Source of the DNA: Gari tellinella | Taxonomy: Eukaryota; Mollusca; Bivalvia; Cardiida; Psammobiidae | Length of the DNA: 64,000 nucleotides | Assembly: GCA_922989275.2 (NCBI GenBank) | Contig: OV277866.1 | Coordinates: 50,335,246-50,399,245 of the forward strand | Reading direction: 5' to 3' | Part shown: in pieces, positions 43,728-54,437 of the stretch | Layout of the letters: every line of letters starts with the position of its first letter | Position numbering within the stretch: position 1 is the first letter of the stretch | Made by a program: the position numbers and the translations under genes | The notes under the pieces: model-generated | The model's input: the letters and a program-made list of their open reading frames with translations, nothing else | Databases searched by the model: none | Told to the model about the DNA's origin: nothing

Positions 43728-44123
43728 AGATTGCCGCTGTCCCTCAAACAAGATTTTCCTAACCTTTTCCACTCTGAAATATCGTCTGCTTAAGATTGTC
43801 GTCTGTTGTTTTTTCTCAAAGTTATGTATTTGCAATTTTGATAGAAGAGACATAAAGACGAGTGACAAACAGTTTGAATCCGGATCTTACGCCGTTTTTT
43901 TTCAAAATCACATATTGACAGATAAAAAACTCAAACGTAATGACGAGTGACAAACAGCTTGAACACATATCAGACGCCGCGTAATGCGGCGTCTGATTTG
44001 GATTCAAGTTGTTTGTAAATGTAAGCCAAGTCTTTATTCTCCATCCCCGTAACAGCTCCATCCGAGCAACACCCTCAATCTGTGTCTCCCATTGGGATGT
44101 TGTTGTAGAGAGGGAGCACTGTA
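43728..44123. mobile_element. Family B MITE, left end lost, inner arm duplicated
   Basis: Begins at TTGCCGCTGTCCCTCAAAC, ends AGAGGGAGCACTGTA. The piece GAGTGACAAACAG..TTGAA occurs twice (about 43860 and 43945); only the second continues into a paired core (apex CGCCGCGTAATGCGGCG). Confidence 0.75.
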
Positions 44124-44584
44124 TCTCAGACGTATAAACCATACCAGACACGGAACTGTTTTGTTTTTATTGTACATGGGAGATCGACTATACGTCTGAG
44201 GCCATTGGTACTATCAAACGAAGACAAAGAGTATTTCAACTGAAATAACAGATACAATAATGACAGAACTCCAGACAAATATAATAGTGGAAAATAATGG
44301 GGAAAATTTGTTCTATGGTTTCGGCATTGAGTAGATTTTAAAATTATCCTGTCGAGACCTATCTGGGTTTTATTTTACAAGCAGCGGCGTGTGACCTGGA
44401 AACAAATTGTCCGTCACGCGTTTTCAAGTTTTTTGAATTAAGTAATGTATAAATCTTAAATTTATGTTTTTTCAGACGACAATTTCAAAGCAGACGATAT
44501 TAAGGCAGGATAACGGTTAATCCTTGTACTAACGTAGACTACTAGAGTCAACTTTGCCGACAGCTTATATCCCGACGACGTATT
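44124..44584 (+). repeat. Duplicated flank, copy 1
   Basis: Contains ACATGGGAGATCGACTATAC, AACTCCAGACAAATATAAT and TTCTATGGTTTCGGCATTG, all found again in order at 44832-45533. Together with neighbouring B copies this forms a B-flank-B-flank-B array. It also includes a family A-like end (GGCAGGATAACGGTTAA). Confidence 0.78.
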
Positions 44585-44831
44585 TTACACTACTCCTTTC
44601 CTACAACAACCCTCCGAAATTAGCGGACATTTTGACAAAAGAGATTTAATATCGAGTAGCAAACAGCTTGAATCCAGATCAGACGCCGCTTTATGCGGCG
44701 TCTGATTTGGATTCAAACTGTTTGCAGATGTAAGCCAAGTCTTTAGTCTCCCTCCCTATAACAAATCACTCCGAACAACACGTACAATCTGTGTCTCCCA
44801 TTGGGTGTTATTGTAGAAATGAAGCACTGTA
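44585..44831. mobile_element. Family B MITE, internally deleted
   Basis: TACACTACTCCTTTCCTAC start, AATGAAGCACTGTA end. The left inner arm is shortened (CCGAAATTAGCGGACATTTT). Core I (about 44663-44726) has apex CGCCGCTTTATGCGGCG. Confidence 0.78.
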
Positions 44832-45533
44832 TCTCCAATTGATAAACCGTGCCAGACACGCAACTGTTGTTCTGTTTTACTGTACATGGGAGATCGACTA
44901 TACATCTGATGCCACTGGTACTATCAAACGAAGACAAAGAGTATTTCAACTGAAATAATAGATAAAATAATGACAGAACTCCAGACAAATATAATAATGG
45001 CAAATAAGGAGGGACATTTTGTTCTATGGTTTCGGCATTGTGTAGATTTTAAATTATCCTGTCGAGACCTGTCTGGTTTTTATTTTGTAAACAGCGGCGT
45101 CTGACCTGGGGCCCGTTTCATAAAACTTCGTACGAAAAAATCGATCGTAAGTCAAAACTTTCAAATGTATTTAATTTCTTATTTCTCTATTTAATTCGGT
45201 CTTGTGACATATTTTTGGAATCGCCTTTTCAAGACGATTCCAAAAAAATGTCACAAGACAGGATTAGATGGAGAAATAAAAATATATTGAGACTTTTATA
45301 ATCAGACTTACGACAACATTTGTCGTACGAAGTTTTATGAAACGGGCCCCAGGAAACAAACTGTTCAACACTCGTCTTCAAGTTCCTTAAAATTAAGAAA
45401 TGTATACATCTAAAATGAACATTTTTTTGCAGACGACAATGTCAAAGCGGATGATATAACGGCAGAATAACGGTTACTCATTTTATCACCATTGACGACT
45501 TTAGTCGACAGTTTATATCCCGATGACGTGTTT
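44832..45533 (+). repeat. Duplicated flank, copy 2, with inserted MITE
   Basis: Paralogue of 44124-44584, longer by the palindromic element at 45105-45353. The junction phrase GTGACCTGGAAACAAATTG of copy 1 shows the empty site. Confidence 0.78.
45105..45353. mobile_element. GGGGCCCGTTTCATAAA palindromic MITE
   Basis: CCTGGGGCCCGTTTCATAAA and mirrored TTTATGAAACGGGCCCCAGG. Interior stem TGGAATCGCCTTTTCAAGACG and complement. Related ends occur at 49163-49328 (GGGACCATTTTACGAAAC) and 59152-59398. The duplicated target is short and cannot be fixed because the ends are GG-rich. Confidence 0.8.
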
Positions 45534-46085
45534 TACAGTGCACCCTCCCTACAACGACCCCCCAACAACACTCTCGGCTGTTCCCTTACAAAGACAAATT
45601 TGTCCAACCTTTTTCACGGCCTCATTATCGTCTTTTTAAAAATTGTCGTCTTCTGCTTTTCTCAAATTGACATATTGAACATTTTGTCAGAAAAAAACAA
45701 CATTATGACGAGTGAAAGACAGCTTGATTTAAGATCAGCCGCGTAAGACGGCGTCTGATCTGAATTCAATCTGTTTGCAAATGTAAGTCAATTTCCCTCC
45801 TTAACCCTTTCACTCTCAATGACGCATAAACGAGCGTTTGCAAACAGTTTGGATCCTGATCGTCTGATCAGGATCCAAAACCGTTTAACACTCGTTTCGA
45901 TATTTCTTAAGGCATACTTCCTTGAATCTTACTGTGAAACGATCTTGCAAACATCAAAATTGAAGCAGACGACAATGAAACAGTGCAGGGGTAAAAAGTC
46001 ACGAAACAGGTTAAAACGTCTCCTCCGAACAAGACTCACACTCTTTGTCTCCCATAGGATGCTGATGTAGAGAGGGAGTACTGTA
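45534..46085. mobile_element. Family B MITE split by family A4
   Basis: TACAGTGCACCCTCCCTAC start, AGAGAGGGAGTACTGTA end. Core I is partly decayed (GATTTAAGATCAGCCGCG). A4 lies in the right outer arm at 45801-46014. Confidence 0.8.
45801..46014. mobile_element. Family A variant (A4) nested in B
   Basis: TTAACCCTTTCACTCTCAAT start, CACGAAACAGGTTAA end. The core has lost its apex: GTTTGGATCCTGATC is followed directly by GTCTGATCAGGATCC, leaving a shorter stem. Confidence 0.8.
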
Positions 46086-46088
46086 CTG

Positions 46089-47157
46089 TTCGACACACAG
46101 GTACTTGACACATACTTTATTATCTATTAACCCCCCACCCCCCTTTTTTAAAAAAAAATTTTTTTTTTTTTTTTTACTATACTTCTATTATAGATACAAG
46201 GTAAACAGCGCAATTCAACACCTAGTCTTTACTATCGACTTAAGCTGATGCTATAATAGACTCGATCGCCGATATTCTCTTGTGGTACCCTCGGGAAATG
46301 ATTAATTTATCAATATCTACTTTTTATTTCATCAAATTCCGTCAAATAACGCCACAGTATGTGAATTATAACGAAAATAAGCATAAAAAGTTTTATGTCG
46401 TTTTCATGGTACATAGCAACGAATGTACATGTAGGGGTGATCTGTTATTTGTCCACAATAAACGGCCTATGCCACTGGAACTTTCACCAAATATTATAAA
46501 TCATCTTTAAATGAAATATTATCAGTTTTATATAATTTACATAGAATGCAAAATTAAAAGAAACTTTACCTGTTTAATTTTGACCAATGAGATCGCTCCG
46601 TTCATTCAATTCATTCCGGTATTCAAAATGGCATTCACAATGAAATGAGTCTTTCACTTGTCAATTTCATGCCAAATTACATGTATATTTCATATAGCTG
46701 ATAGTGAAGAGGGTCATGTTCCGACACAAACGCGTTTGCTCTAATGAAATTAGGTGAAAGTTCCAGCCGTAAAGGCCGTTAAATGTGCAAACCGACTAGA
46801 TTACCCCTTATTTTGGGCAATAAATTCTGTACCAAGAGAACGACATAAAACTTTTTGATGCAAATTTTCGTTATAATTCACGTACTGTGGCGTTATTTGA
46901 CGGAATTTGATGAAATAAAAAGTAGATATTGATAAATTAATCCTTTCCCGAGGATACCACAAGAGAATATCGGCGATCGAGTCTATTTTAGCATCAGTTT
47001 AAGTGGATAGTAAAGACTAGGTGTCGAATTGCGCTGTTTACCTTGTATCTATAATAGAAGTACAGTAAAAAAAAAAAAAAAAAATTTTTTTAAGGGGGGG
47101 GGGGGGTGTTAATAGATAATAAAGTAAAGTATGTGTCAAGTACCTGTGGTTCGACAC
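46089..47157. mobile_element. 1.07-kb fold-back element, about 410-bp arms
   Basis: Left arm about 46089-46500: GACACACAGGTACTTGACAC, a C/T/A homopolymer block at 46130-46177, TCGATCGCCGATATTCTCTT, CACTGGAACTTTCACC. The right arm (about 46743-47157) is its complement with scattered differences, including AAAAAAAA..GGGGGG at 47067-47106. The unpaired centre is about 240 bp. The 76-codon frame at 46280 lies in the arm and is not a gene. Confidence 0.85.
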
Positions 47158-47427
47158 TTACGTACATTTTTAGTCAATCTGCTTTAATTAAGTCATAACT
47201 TGAATGAACGGTTTATGTAAAATAAAAATAAAATATTAAGCAGAATGTGAAGCTGTTTAAGCAGACCATACCATTTGCCAGTAAAAAATTAAAGGGAAAC
47301 ATGCGAGGGTGTCGTAATATTTTCAGACCAAATATAGGTGCATAGATAACATTTAAGTGTGTATTTATAATTCAGCAATGTTTATGAATCATTGTTAAGT
47401 GAAACAGAGTTTAGGGACATCATCGGG

Positions 47428-48028
47428 TACAGTGCTCCCTCTCTACAACAAAACCCGAGGGGAAGTTGTTTGGAGGGAGTTGTTATAGTGAGGGGAAAAT
47501 TAAGACCTAACTTGCATTTGCAAACAGCTTGAATTCAGATCAGACGCCGCTTGACGTCTGATCTGGATTCAAGCTGTTTTTCACTCGTCATTATATATCG
47601 TCTGTCTAAATTATCCACTAATATGTAATTTTGAGAAAAAGCCAAGCAGATGTCAATTTTAACCCTTTACCCCATAGAAGCGCCTTTTAGCGTATTTAAT
47701 TTATTCCTCCGCTGAAGAAAATAGTTCCAATTTAATCAGTCATGATTATATAGTATAGGGAAAATTTTTCAATATTCTAGCACATGGAAGCTTAAAGCAG
47801 GCTGAAAGTAAAGCAGAGTGCGCCTTAGGGCGCATTCTGCTTTACTTTCAACCTGCTTTAAGTGGTCACCTATCTTGAATACTAGAAATAGGCTATCAGG
47901 TAAAGGGTTAAGCAGACGTTATTGCAGCAATGCAACGGTTAGAGATGTCTTGTTTGGGGTCGAGCGGCAATTGTTGTTGTAGGAGGGACGTGTTGCGTTG
48001 GGGGTTCTTGTAGGGAGGGAGCACTGTA
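47428..48028. mobile_element. Family B MITE split by family D
   Basis: TACAGTGCTCCCTCTCTAC start, AGGGAGGGAGCACTGTA end. Core I is shortened at the apex (CGCCGCTTGACGTC). Family D is inserted at the TTAA of CAATTTTAAGCAGACG. Confidence 0.86.
47663..47907. mobile_element. Family D MITE with clean TTAA duplication
   Basis: CCCTTTACCCCATAGAAGCG at the left and GGCTATCAGGTAAAGGG at the right. TTAA at 47659-47662 and 47908-47911, while uninterrupted B copies have a single TTAA at this spot. Core II apex GCGCCTTAGGGCGC. Confidence 0.92.
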
Positions 48029-48099
48029 GAGGCACGTGGGAGAAACGAAACGAAACGCAACGCAAACACAATAAAATGTAGAAAACGACAGCTTCTTGA

Positions 48100-48210
48100 A
48101 AATCCTGACAATTTTATTTGTATATGAGTGACAAACAGTTTGGAATCTATTCAGATCGGGTAATCCGACGTCCGATCTGGTCCCAAACTGTTTGTAGATA
48201 CAAACTATTT
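48100..48210. repeat. Core I hairpin remnant
   Basis: GAGTGACAAACAGTTTGGAA with a paired GGTCCCAAACTGTTTG and a short apex (GATCGGGTAATCCGACGTC). The neighbouring GAAACGAAACGCAACGCAAA suggests a decayed family C arm. Confidence 0.55.
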
Positions 48211-48455
48211 GCAGCTCAGATTAAAACAATCACCGTTTACAATATATTGTCAAGGTCTACATTGCTATTTAGTTAAACTTGACATATAGCATCTTCTCAA
48301 TGCACTGTACAACATATATCCGTGAATATGTGAACCATTTCTTTCCACGGCTGCCAAGCCAATTTCAAAGCAGTGCTAATTGCCAACTCAATACACGGTG
48401 CGATTTTAGGAGAACTGTAGTGGTTTTCTACACCATATCTATAGCTATGTGGGAG

Positions 48456-49969
48456 ATATAGAGGATAACTGTTTTTTTCAGTGTAAGATCGAAATTTAAT
48501 CCATTGAGTGAACATCAGACGTTATATTTTCACGAGTGGCGAAGCCACGAGTGAAAATATAACAGTCTGATGTTCACGAAATGGATTAAATTCGATCTTA
48601 CACTGAAAAAACACAGTTATTCTATTTATTTATGCTTTTAAGCCACTTTTTAAACGAAATTGTTTAAAAATTGAAAGCGAACGTACATTATTTATCCCGT
48701 GTTGAGCCCCACGTTTTATGTCGAACACATGCGCGTGACAGTTGGCGGTATAATGACGTCACTCGTTGCTCCCGAGTTTGGATTCGTGCTCTTCCGGTAA
48801 GTAGTTCGCGACAAATCGGACTGCCGGAATTTAACGATAAGACACGATTGACTACGATTCTTGGGGAGCCCTACGGGGAAAATTCATAATAAAAAGCGAT
48901 TGGTGATAATCCACTGCAGTGGATTACCAAGTGATCATCCACTGCTATTTCGTGGTAATCCACCGAAAAGCATAAATAAATAGCAATAACCCGTACAGTA
49001 AAAATTGTATGCTTTGAAAATGTTTTTCGAAATTTTGCCAAATTCATGTTCATAATTTTTTATCTAGACCTACACTGTTTGTATATGACAGGTGAATTCT
49101 TCATCGATATACTGGTGATCAAACACGAGTACACTTGTCGTTAGTGAATATTATTTAATATAAGCAGCAGGGACCATTTTACGAAACGTCGTAGGTCAAA
49201 AACGGTCGTAGGTCAGATTCTTGACAAGACGATTCCAAAGAGATATCACAATACTGGATTTGATGGAGATCAGAAATTAGATGCACTTTTTTTGTCGTAC
49301 GACGTTTTGTAAGACGGTCCCTGCTGCTTGCCAGATTAATATTTACTTTGTCAATATCAAGATAACGTCTGCTCTACACTGACTGTGTTTTCACTCAAAT
49401 GGTTATTTATGACATTTTGACTATATATACAGTAGATATTTCTTTTTATTTATGCTTTTCGGTGGATTACCACGAAATAGCAGTGGATGATCACTTGGTA
49501 ATCCACTGCAGTGGATTATCACCAATCGCTTTTTATTATGAATTTTCCCCGTAGGGCTCCCCAAGAATCGTAGTCAATCGTGTCTTATCGTTAAATTCCG
49601 GCAGTCCGATTTGTCGCGAACTACTCACCGGAAGAGCACGAATCCAAACTCGGGAGCAACGAGTGACGTCATTATACCGCCAACTGTCACGCGCATGTGT
49701 TCGACATAAAACGTGGGGCTCAACACGGGATAAATAATGTACGTTCGCTTTCAATTTTTAAACAATTTCGTTTAAAAAGTGGCTTAAAAGCATAAATAAA
49801 TAGAATAACTGTGTTTTTTCAGTGTAAGATCGAATTTAATCCATTTCGTGAACATCAGACTGTTATATTTTCACTCGTGGCTTCGCCACTCGTGAAAATA
49901 TAACGTCTGATGTTCACTCAATGGATTAAATTTCGATCTTACACTGAAAAAAACAGTTATCCTCTATAT
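48456..49969. mobile_element. 1.5-kb fold-back element with near-identical 524-bp arms
   Basis: Left arm 48456-48980 and right arm 49446-49969 are reverse complements. The one difference I found is GGTAAGTAG against GGTGAGTAG. Each arm begins with its own palindrome of about 160 bp (ATAACTGTTTTTTTCAGTG ... TATTTTCACGAGTGG, apex CGAAG) and ends in nested GTGGATTACC hairpins. Mirror-image 72-codon frames in the arms start with TTG and are not taken as genes. The 465-bp centre carries another MITE (49163-49328). Confidence 0.9.
49163..49328. mobile_element. Palindromic MITE in fold-back centre
   Basis: AGCAGCAGGGACCATTTTAC, GAAACGTCGTAGGTC and mirrored GTACGACGTTTTGTAAGACGGTCCCTGCTGCT pieces. 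The inner ACAAGACGATTCCAAAGAGA also occurs in 45105-45353, linking the two families. Confidence 0.72.
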
Positions 49970-50166
49970 AACGACCACAAAAAATTAGGCTAACTGGTTG
50001 TTTAAAAGACAGGCGACAGCTTAAAGCAAGGTGACGGTCAAACAGAAATATTCTAAAGGAGCTTTCTCTTTCACTGTCTCCTTGCTTAAAGCAGCTCCTG
50101 TTTTAAACACCTGATAATTAACACATACTAATGAATTAGTAGTCATTATATAGAGGTTTTCTGTGC
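49960..50166. mobile_element. Family E MITE, left end truncated
   Basis: CCTCTATATAACGACCAC is a trace of the left end. Core II: GACAGCTTAAAGCAAGGTGA, apex TATTCTAAAGGAGC, CTCCTTGCTTAAAGCAG. The right end is TATAGAGGTTTTCTGTG. The left end merges with the fold-back border. Confidence 0.68.
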
Positions 50167-50252
50167 ATTAATTTATTGTTAACTGTTCAAATTCTTCTCT
50201 GACGACAACGTTCTTTAGCACACCGAAGAAGACAGCGCAAGAATTTTCAGAT

Positions 50253-50624
50253 ATGCAGTGCTCCCTCTCTACAAACAACACCAAATGGGAGACACATATT
50301 GTGCGTGTTGTTCGGAGGGAGTTGTTAAAGAAAGAAGGGAAATTGGCTTACATTTACAAACAGCTTGAGTCCGTAGATCAGACGCCGCGTAACGCGGCGT
50401 CTTAGCTGGAGTCAAGTTGTTTGACACTCGTCATTATGGTTTTTTGTCTGTCAAAATGGCGGATATGTGACTTTGAGAAAAACAGCAGACGACAATTTTA
50501 AGCAGACAATATTGCAGCAGAGGAAGTGTTAGGGGAAATGATCTTGTTTGGGGAACAGCGACAAGGGTTGTTGTTAGGTGGGAATCGTTGTTCAGAAGGT
50601 CGTTGTGGGGAGGGCGTACTGTAT
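50253..50624. mobile_element. Family B MITE
   Basis: GCAGTGCTCCCTCTCTAC start, GGGGAGGGCGTACTGTA end. Core I (about 50356-50424) has stem AGCTTGAGTCC..GGAGTCAAG and apex CGCCGCGTAACGCGGCG. Confidence 0.83.
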
Positions 50625-50809
50625 AATTGTTAACTAGGTTTGAGGGAAGCAGTAATTACAGTAGTTAAGAATCATTGGATTCCCAGGCGATCGGCTTTGA
50701 TAGAATAGTTATCTCGGAATTTATGGCTTCTGTCAAGCCAGATTTAGGTCAGGACAAATTATAAGTCAATCTCAAAGACAATAAAACAATTAGAAGAAAG
50801 GCAATACAG

Positions 50810-51034
50810 TTAACTCACTCGCGTCCTATAAAAGGGACATAGGCAAACAGTGTAGACTCTGATCAGACGCCGCATTATGCGGCGTCAGATCAGAGTCTAC
50901 ACTGTTTGCCAATAGGAATTTAAATATATATAAAACAAAACGAGAATGAACATTAAGACAAGGCACCCCTAAGGTAAAAATGGACAAATCCAATATATAA
51001 GCATGGAATAATCCTTTGGGCGCAAATGGGTTAA
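50810..51034. mobile_element. Family G MITE
   Basis: TTAACTCACTCGCGTCC start and GGGCGCAAATGGGTTAA end. The core (about 50842-50910) is almost perfectly paired: GCAAACAGTGTAGACTCTGA, apex CGCCGCATTATGCGGCG. Confidence 0.82.
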
Positions 51035-51091
51035 CTTGATTTAATAACTAAAACACGTTAAAATCTAGCTTACCCATGGCTTCTCCACGTT

Positions 51092-51339
51092 TTAACCTCT
51101 TCACTCTTAATGACGCCATAAATAGCGTTGCAAACAGTTTGGGTCCTGGTCAGACGCCGTGTAACACGGCGTCTGATCAGGACCCAAACTGTGTGACACT
51201 CGTTTCGCAATTTCGTCACTCATGATGCCTGAAATCTAACTTTGAAAAGATATTGCAGACAACAATATTGAAGAAGACGACACTATTTATAGGGTGAGGG
51301 GGTAAACAACTCTCGATTAATAGATCATGAAAGGGTTAA
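51092..51339. mobile_element. Family A variant (A4) MITE
   Basis: TTAACCTCTTCACTCTTAAT start, CATGAAAGGGTTAA end. Core I with apex CGCCGTGTAACACGGCG, where T-A replaces C-G on both sides; stem CAGTTTGGGTCC/GGACCCAAACTG also changed jointly. Confidence 0.82.
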
Positions 51340-51431
51340 CTTTGAAATTTAGGTAAAGTTATGTATCGAAAATCAATATTAGAACTATGAATACATTCGA
51401 CAGAAGAGATATTCAGCTATCGAGGCTCGAC

Positions 51432-51659
51432 TTAATTCACTGCTAATGGCGTCGTCAGCTTTAAACACTTGTCGACTGCTTTTTTCTCATATGTTAATTT
51501 CTTGTAGTTCTCTACTTTGACTTCAGATATATTGAAAATGAGTGTTTTAAATGTTAAAATCAGTGTTTTAATCCCCATACACGGCGTTACGTGGCGTCTA
51601 AGCAGGATCCAAACTGTTTGAAAATAACCATTGTACTCGGGGTAAGGCAGCGGCGGAGT
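51432..51659. mobile_element. Family A variant (A3), degraded
   Basis: TTAATTCACTGCTAATGG start and GGGGTAAGGCAGCGGCGGAGTTA end region. Only the right half of core I is clear (CACGGCGTTACGTGGCG, then AGCAGGATCCAAACTGTTTG). Confidence 0.62.
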
Positions 51660-51886
51660 TAGCCCATTTGTGCCCAGGATCCCACATATGGGACATAGGC
51701 AAACAGTGTAGACTCTGATCAGACACCGCATTATGCATCGTCTGACCAGAGTCTACACCGTTTGCTGATAGGAATTTCAATATAAACAAAATGAAAATGA
51801 ATTTTTTGACAAGGCATCCCTTTGATAAAAAATGGACTAATCCAATGTATAAACATGGAAGAATCCACTGGGCATAAATGGGTTAA
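51657..51886. mobile_element. Family G MITE
   Basis: GTTAGCCCATTTGTGCCCA start, GGGCATAAATGGGTTAA end. Core apex ACCGCATTATGCATCG has mispairs. Its last TTAA overlaps the first base of a family H element. Confidence 0.78.
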
Positions 51887-52083
51887 TACAGTAGACCTTC
51901 GATAACTCGAAACCAGTTTATTCGAGCATACATATATATCAAAGTTAAAACGTGACGCAGCCACGTTTTAACTTTGAAATATGGGCATGTTCGTTTAAAC
52001 CGAGCATGAAATAATGCAATTCATGTGTTGTAATATCGGATATTTTGAGTTAAGCGAGTTCGAGATATCGAAGTTTGACTGTA
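51887..52083. mobile_element. Family H TA-flanked MITE
   Basis: TACAGTAGACCTTCGATAAC and mirrored GAGATATCGAAGTTTGACTGTA ends. The central hairpin TTTCAAAGTTAAAACGTG type (ATCAAAGTTAAAACGTGACG, CAGCCACGTTTTAACTTTGA) is a third core, different from I and II. The ends resemble Tigger/pogo repeats. A second copy is at 60806-60993. Confidence 0.8.
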
Positions 52084-52253
52084 GCACGTTTCTCTTTGAT
52101 TAATGATAGCCATGAAAGTAGACATGGTCAGAAATAGTCCACTGAGTGTGTTATTAGATATTTACGCACATTTATCAACGGAATGGGGGAGACTGCTGTA
52201 ATATCTTCTGGTTCACCCTTGCAACGTCAACAATAAGCGTCTGCTTCAACCCT

Positions 52254-52483
52254 TTAACTCTTTCCTCCCTGAAACTTTAAATGGACAAATCCAGCTTCTG
52301 AGGTTTAAGGGTTGTTTTTGTCAATGTTTGGCATTATGATAAACAGTGAAGACCCTGATCAGAGGGCTCCTTTCGGAGCCCTCTGATCTGGGTCTTCACT
52401 GTTTGCACAGGACAAGTGTACTATTCACATGTACACTGTTTGAAAAGGACGCCTATATGCTGGACTAGGGTTCAAAGGGTTAA
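52254..52483. mobile_element. Family F MITE, opposite orientation to 527-776
   Basis: TTAACTCTTTCCTCCCTGAA start, GGACTAGGGTTCAAAGGGTTAA end. Hairpin AAACAGTGAAGACCCTGATC, apex GGGCTCCTTTCGGAGCCC, CTGGGTCTTCACTGTTTG. Compared with 527-776 the stem has GAAGACCC/GGGTCTTC in place of GTAGACCC/GGGTCTAC: both strands changed. Confidence 0.83.
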
Positions 52484-52497
52484 ACGACGAAAAAGAC

Positions 52498-52810
52498 TAC
52501 AGTGCACCTCCCTAAAATGGCCCTCCGAACAACGATTTCCTCCTAACAACAACGCGTGCTGTTGTTCCCCAAACAGCCAATCATGTCTAACTATTCCACT
52601 GCTGATATATCGTCTGTTGAAAATTGTCGTCTGGTGTTTTTCTGAAAGGCCCATATTGGACATTTTGACATAAAAAGCATAATGGCGAGTGACAAATAGT
52701 TTGATTCAAGAATTGACACCGCATAACGCGGTGTCTGATCTTGATTCAAGCTGTTTGCAAATGTAACCCAATTTCCTCCCTATAACAACTCTATCCGAAC
52801 AACACACATA
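52498..52810. mobile_element. Family B MITE, right end lost
   Basis: TACAGTGCACCTCCCTAAA start. Core I with apex ACACCGCATAACGCGGTGT. The consensus breaks after GAACAACACACATATAG, where a tRNA-like sequence follows. Confidence 0.72.
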
Positions 52811-52814
52811 TAGT

Positions 52815-53100
52815 CCGATTTTGACCCGTGAGCCGTGACCTTTAGGACGAGTCGACCCAAAGAGGTAAAACGCATCAAAAAGCATAAATTCGTTCAGGAG
52901 TTACCTACCTTTCATGGTTTACTAAGGATATTGTGCCTTGTGTAGCGAAATTAAATCAATAATCGAGTTAGAGTAATAGGTAGAGTGTAAGGGTACATGC
53001 AATTGGATAAAAAGGCTGTGGGTTCGATTCCCAATAGAAATTATTTCTTTTAAATTTTACTTTTTATGTTTTTTTTGCATTATTTTTCAAACAATAACTT
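52815..53100 (+). repeat. Possible tRNA-derived SINE-like sequence
   Basis: GAGTTAGAGTAATAGGTAGAG (A-box-like, about 52964) and GCTGTGGGTTCGATTCCCAA (B box, about 53017) are followed by an A/T-rich tail. Similar in layout to 25131-25198 (TAGCGCAGTTGGTAGAG) with a longer head. Borders uncertain. Confidence 0.5.
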
Positions 53101-54437
53101 ATTTGATTTGTTTAACATATATGCTTAATATTTCATGGACGACCTAAAACGTTTAACGATTAGGTATCCAAATCTTATTTTAAATATCAAGTTAAGGTTT
53201 GAACCCTAACTTACCCATAACATGGAATGGTTGCAACTTCTATAAATAGAAAAGCTCAGTCACGGTTCACCTATTTACCTATACCTTTGTCTTCATTGGC
53301 TGTTGTTGTTGAGAGGAATCATTTTCTCGTGCCAGGTCAAATATTCAAGTCGAAATCGGTTTACCCAAAGAAAACAAAGCAACTAGCAGAAATCTTCATT
53401 TACACAATAGCCATCCTATAAACGAACAGACAAAGAAACAATTAGATTAATTTAGTCGGTTGTCAAATTCAGGTTTTATTAAGTCTGAACAATGTTTTGA
53501 GGTCAGACAAGTTAATTTACTCAACTGAATTGCGTAAGGACACGTTATTTTATTGATGACATTGGTTTCATGGGGCAGCTAATATCGGAAAAAAAGAAAC
53601 CAAGAAATCCCTTACAGGATCATTCTTCTTCGCATTCGTTCTGCTTCAACTATTTCTTGCCTTAATTGAAAGAAGAGGTGTTTCTAAGGAAACGTTTCTG
53701 AAGACATCGATTCCAATTCCGTACATTGTTTTATCCTGATAACACATCAGGTTACTTGGATTCTGATATGGATCAAAAGTATTTGCAGTGCATCTGTTAT
53801 GACCTGACCTGTGGAGGTCCATAGGTGATATATCGATAGAAAATAGGTTTTGGTCATATTCATATATATACTTCATAAATAAGACTTACTAAACAGGAAA
53901 ATGTCAAAGAAATCCTACACTTATAGGACATATACATGTATGATCAGTGTTGAGAGCAACTGCAAAACAGAATAAACACGTAATTTGATAGTGTTTGTCC
54001 TTTGTTTTTTTTTCATTCGATGTAATTCTGACATGAAATGCATGAAACATTCTCCGAGCGACAACTGAACAAATGAGCTGTGCCATGTCAAAACCAGCCT
54101 TATTGCATTGCAACATTGTAAAGTCCAAGCACTGTTGTCATCTCAGGCTCTGTATCTGAGTTTGATTTATACACTGCCAAAAACCGTATATAATACAGCT
54201 ACATTATAATGCTTTAGATGCATGCGCGTGTCAAATAGTGTAGATGAAGACCAGCCGCGGCGTCTTTGACGCGGATGGCCTTGATCTTGACTGTTTGAAA
54301 TGCAATAAGGCATGTTTTCTTATGGCACAGCTCAAATAAAAAACTGTTGGACAAACTCGAAGCACAAGAGTCCTACGGCCATCTGCTTTCTTTCTAAGCA
54401 AATGTCTACCTCAAACACCGCAATGCTTGTTGTTTTA
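53101..54437. other. Anonymous sequence
   Basis: I see no gene here; the 60-77 codon frames show no family motif. A decayed core I lies at about 54228-54300 (AATAGTGTAGATGAAGACCA ... TTGATCTTGACTGTTTG). Confidence 0.6.

Noticed and set aside
43588..43950. 120-codon ORF
   Set aside because: Runs from a direct repeat into a family B arm, so it is a composite of repeats with no conserved protein.
46280..46510. 76-codon ORF
   Set aside because: Lies wholly in the left arm of the 46.1-kb fold-back; its mirror in the right arm is disrupted.
48671..49754. Two identical 72-codon ORFs on opposite strands
   Set aside because: They are the two arms of one fold-back element, read from TTG starts; identity follows from the inverted repeat and says nothing about coding.
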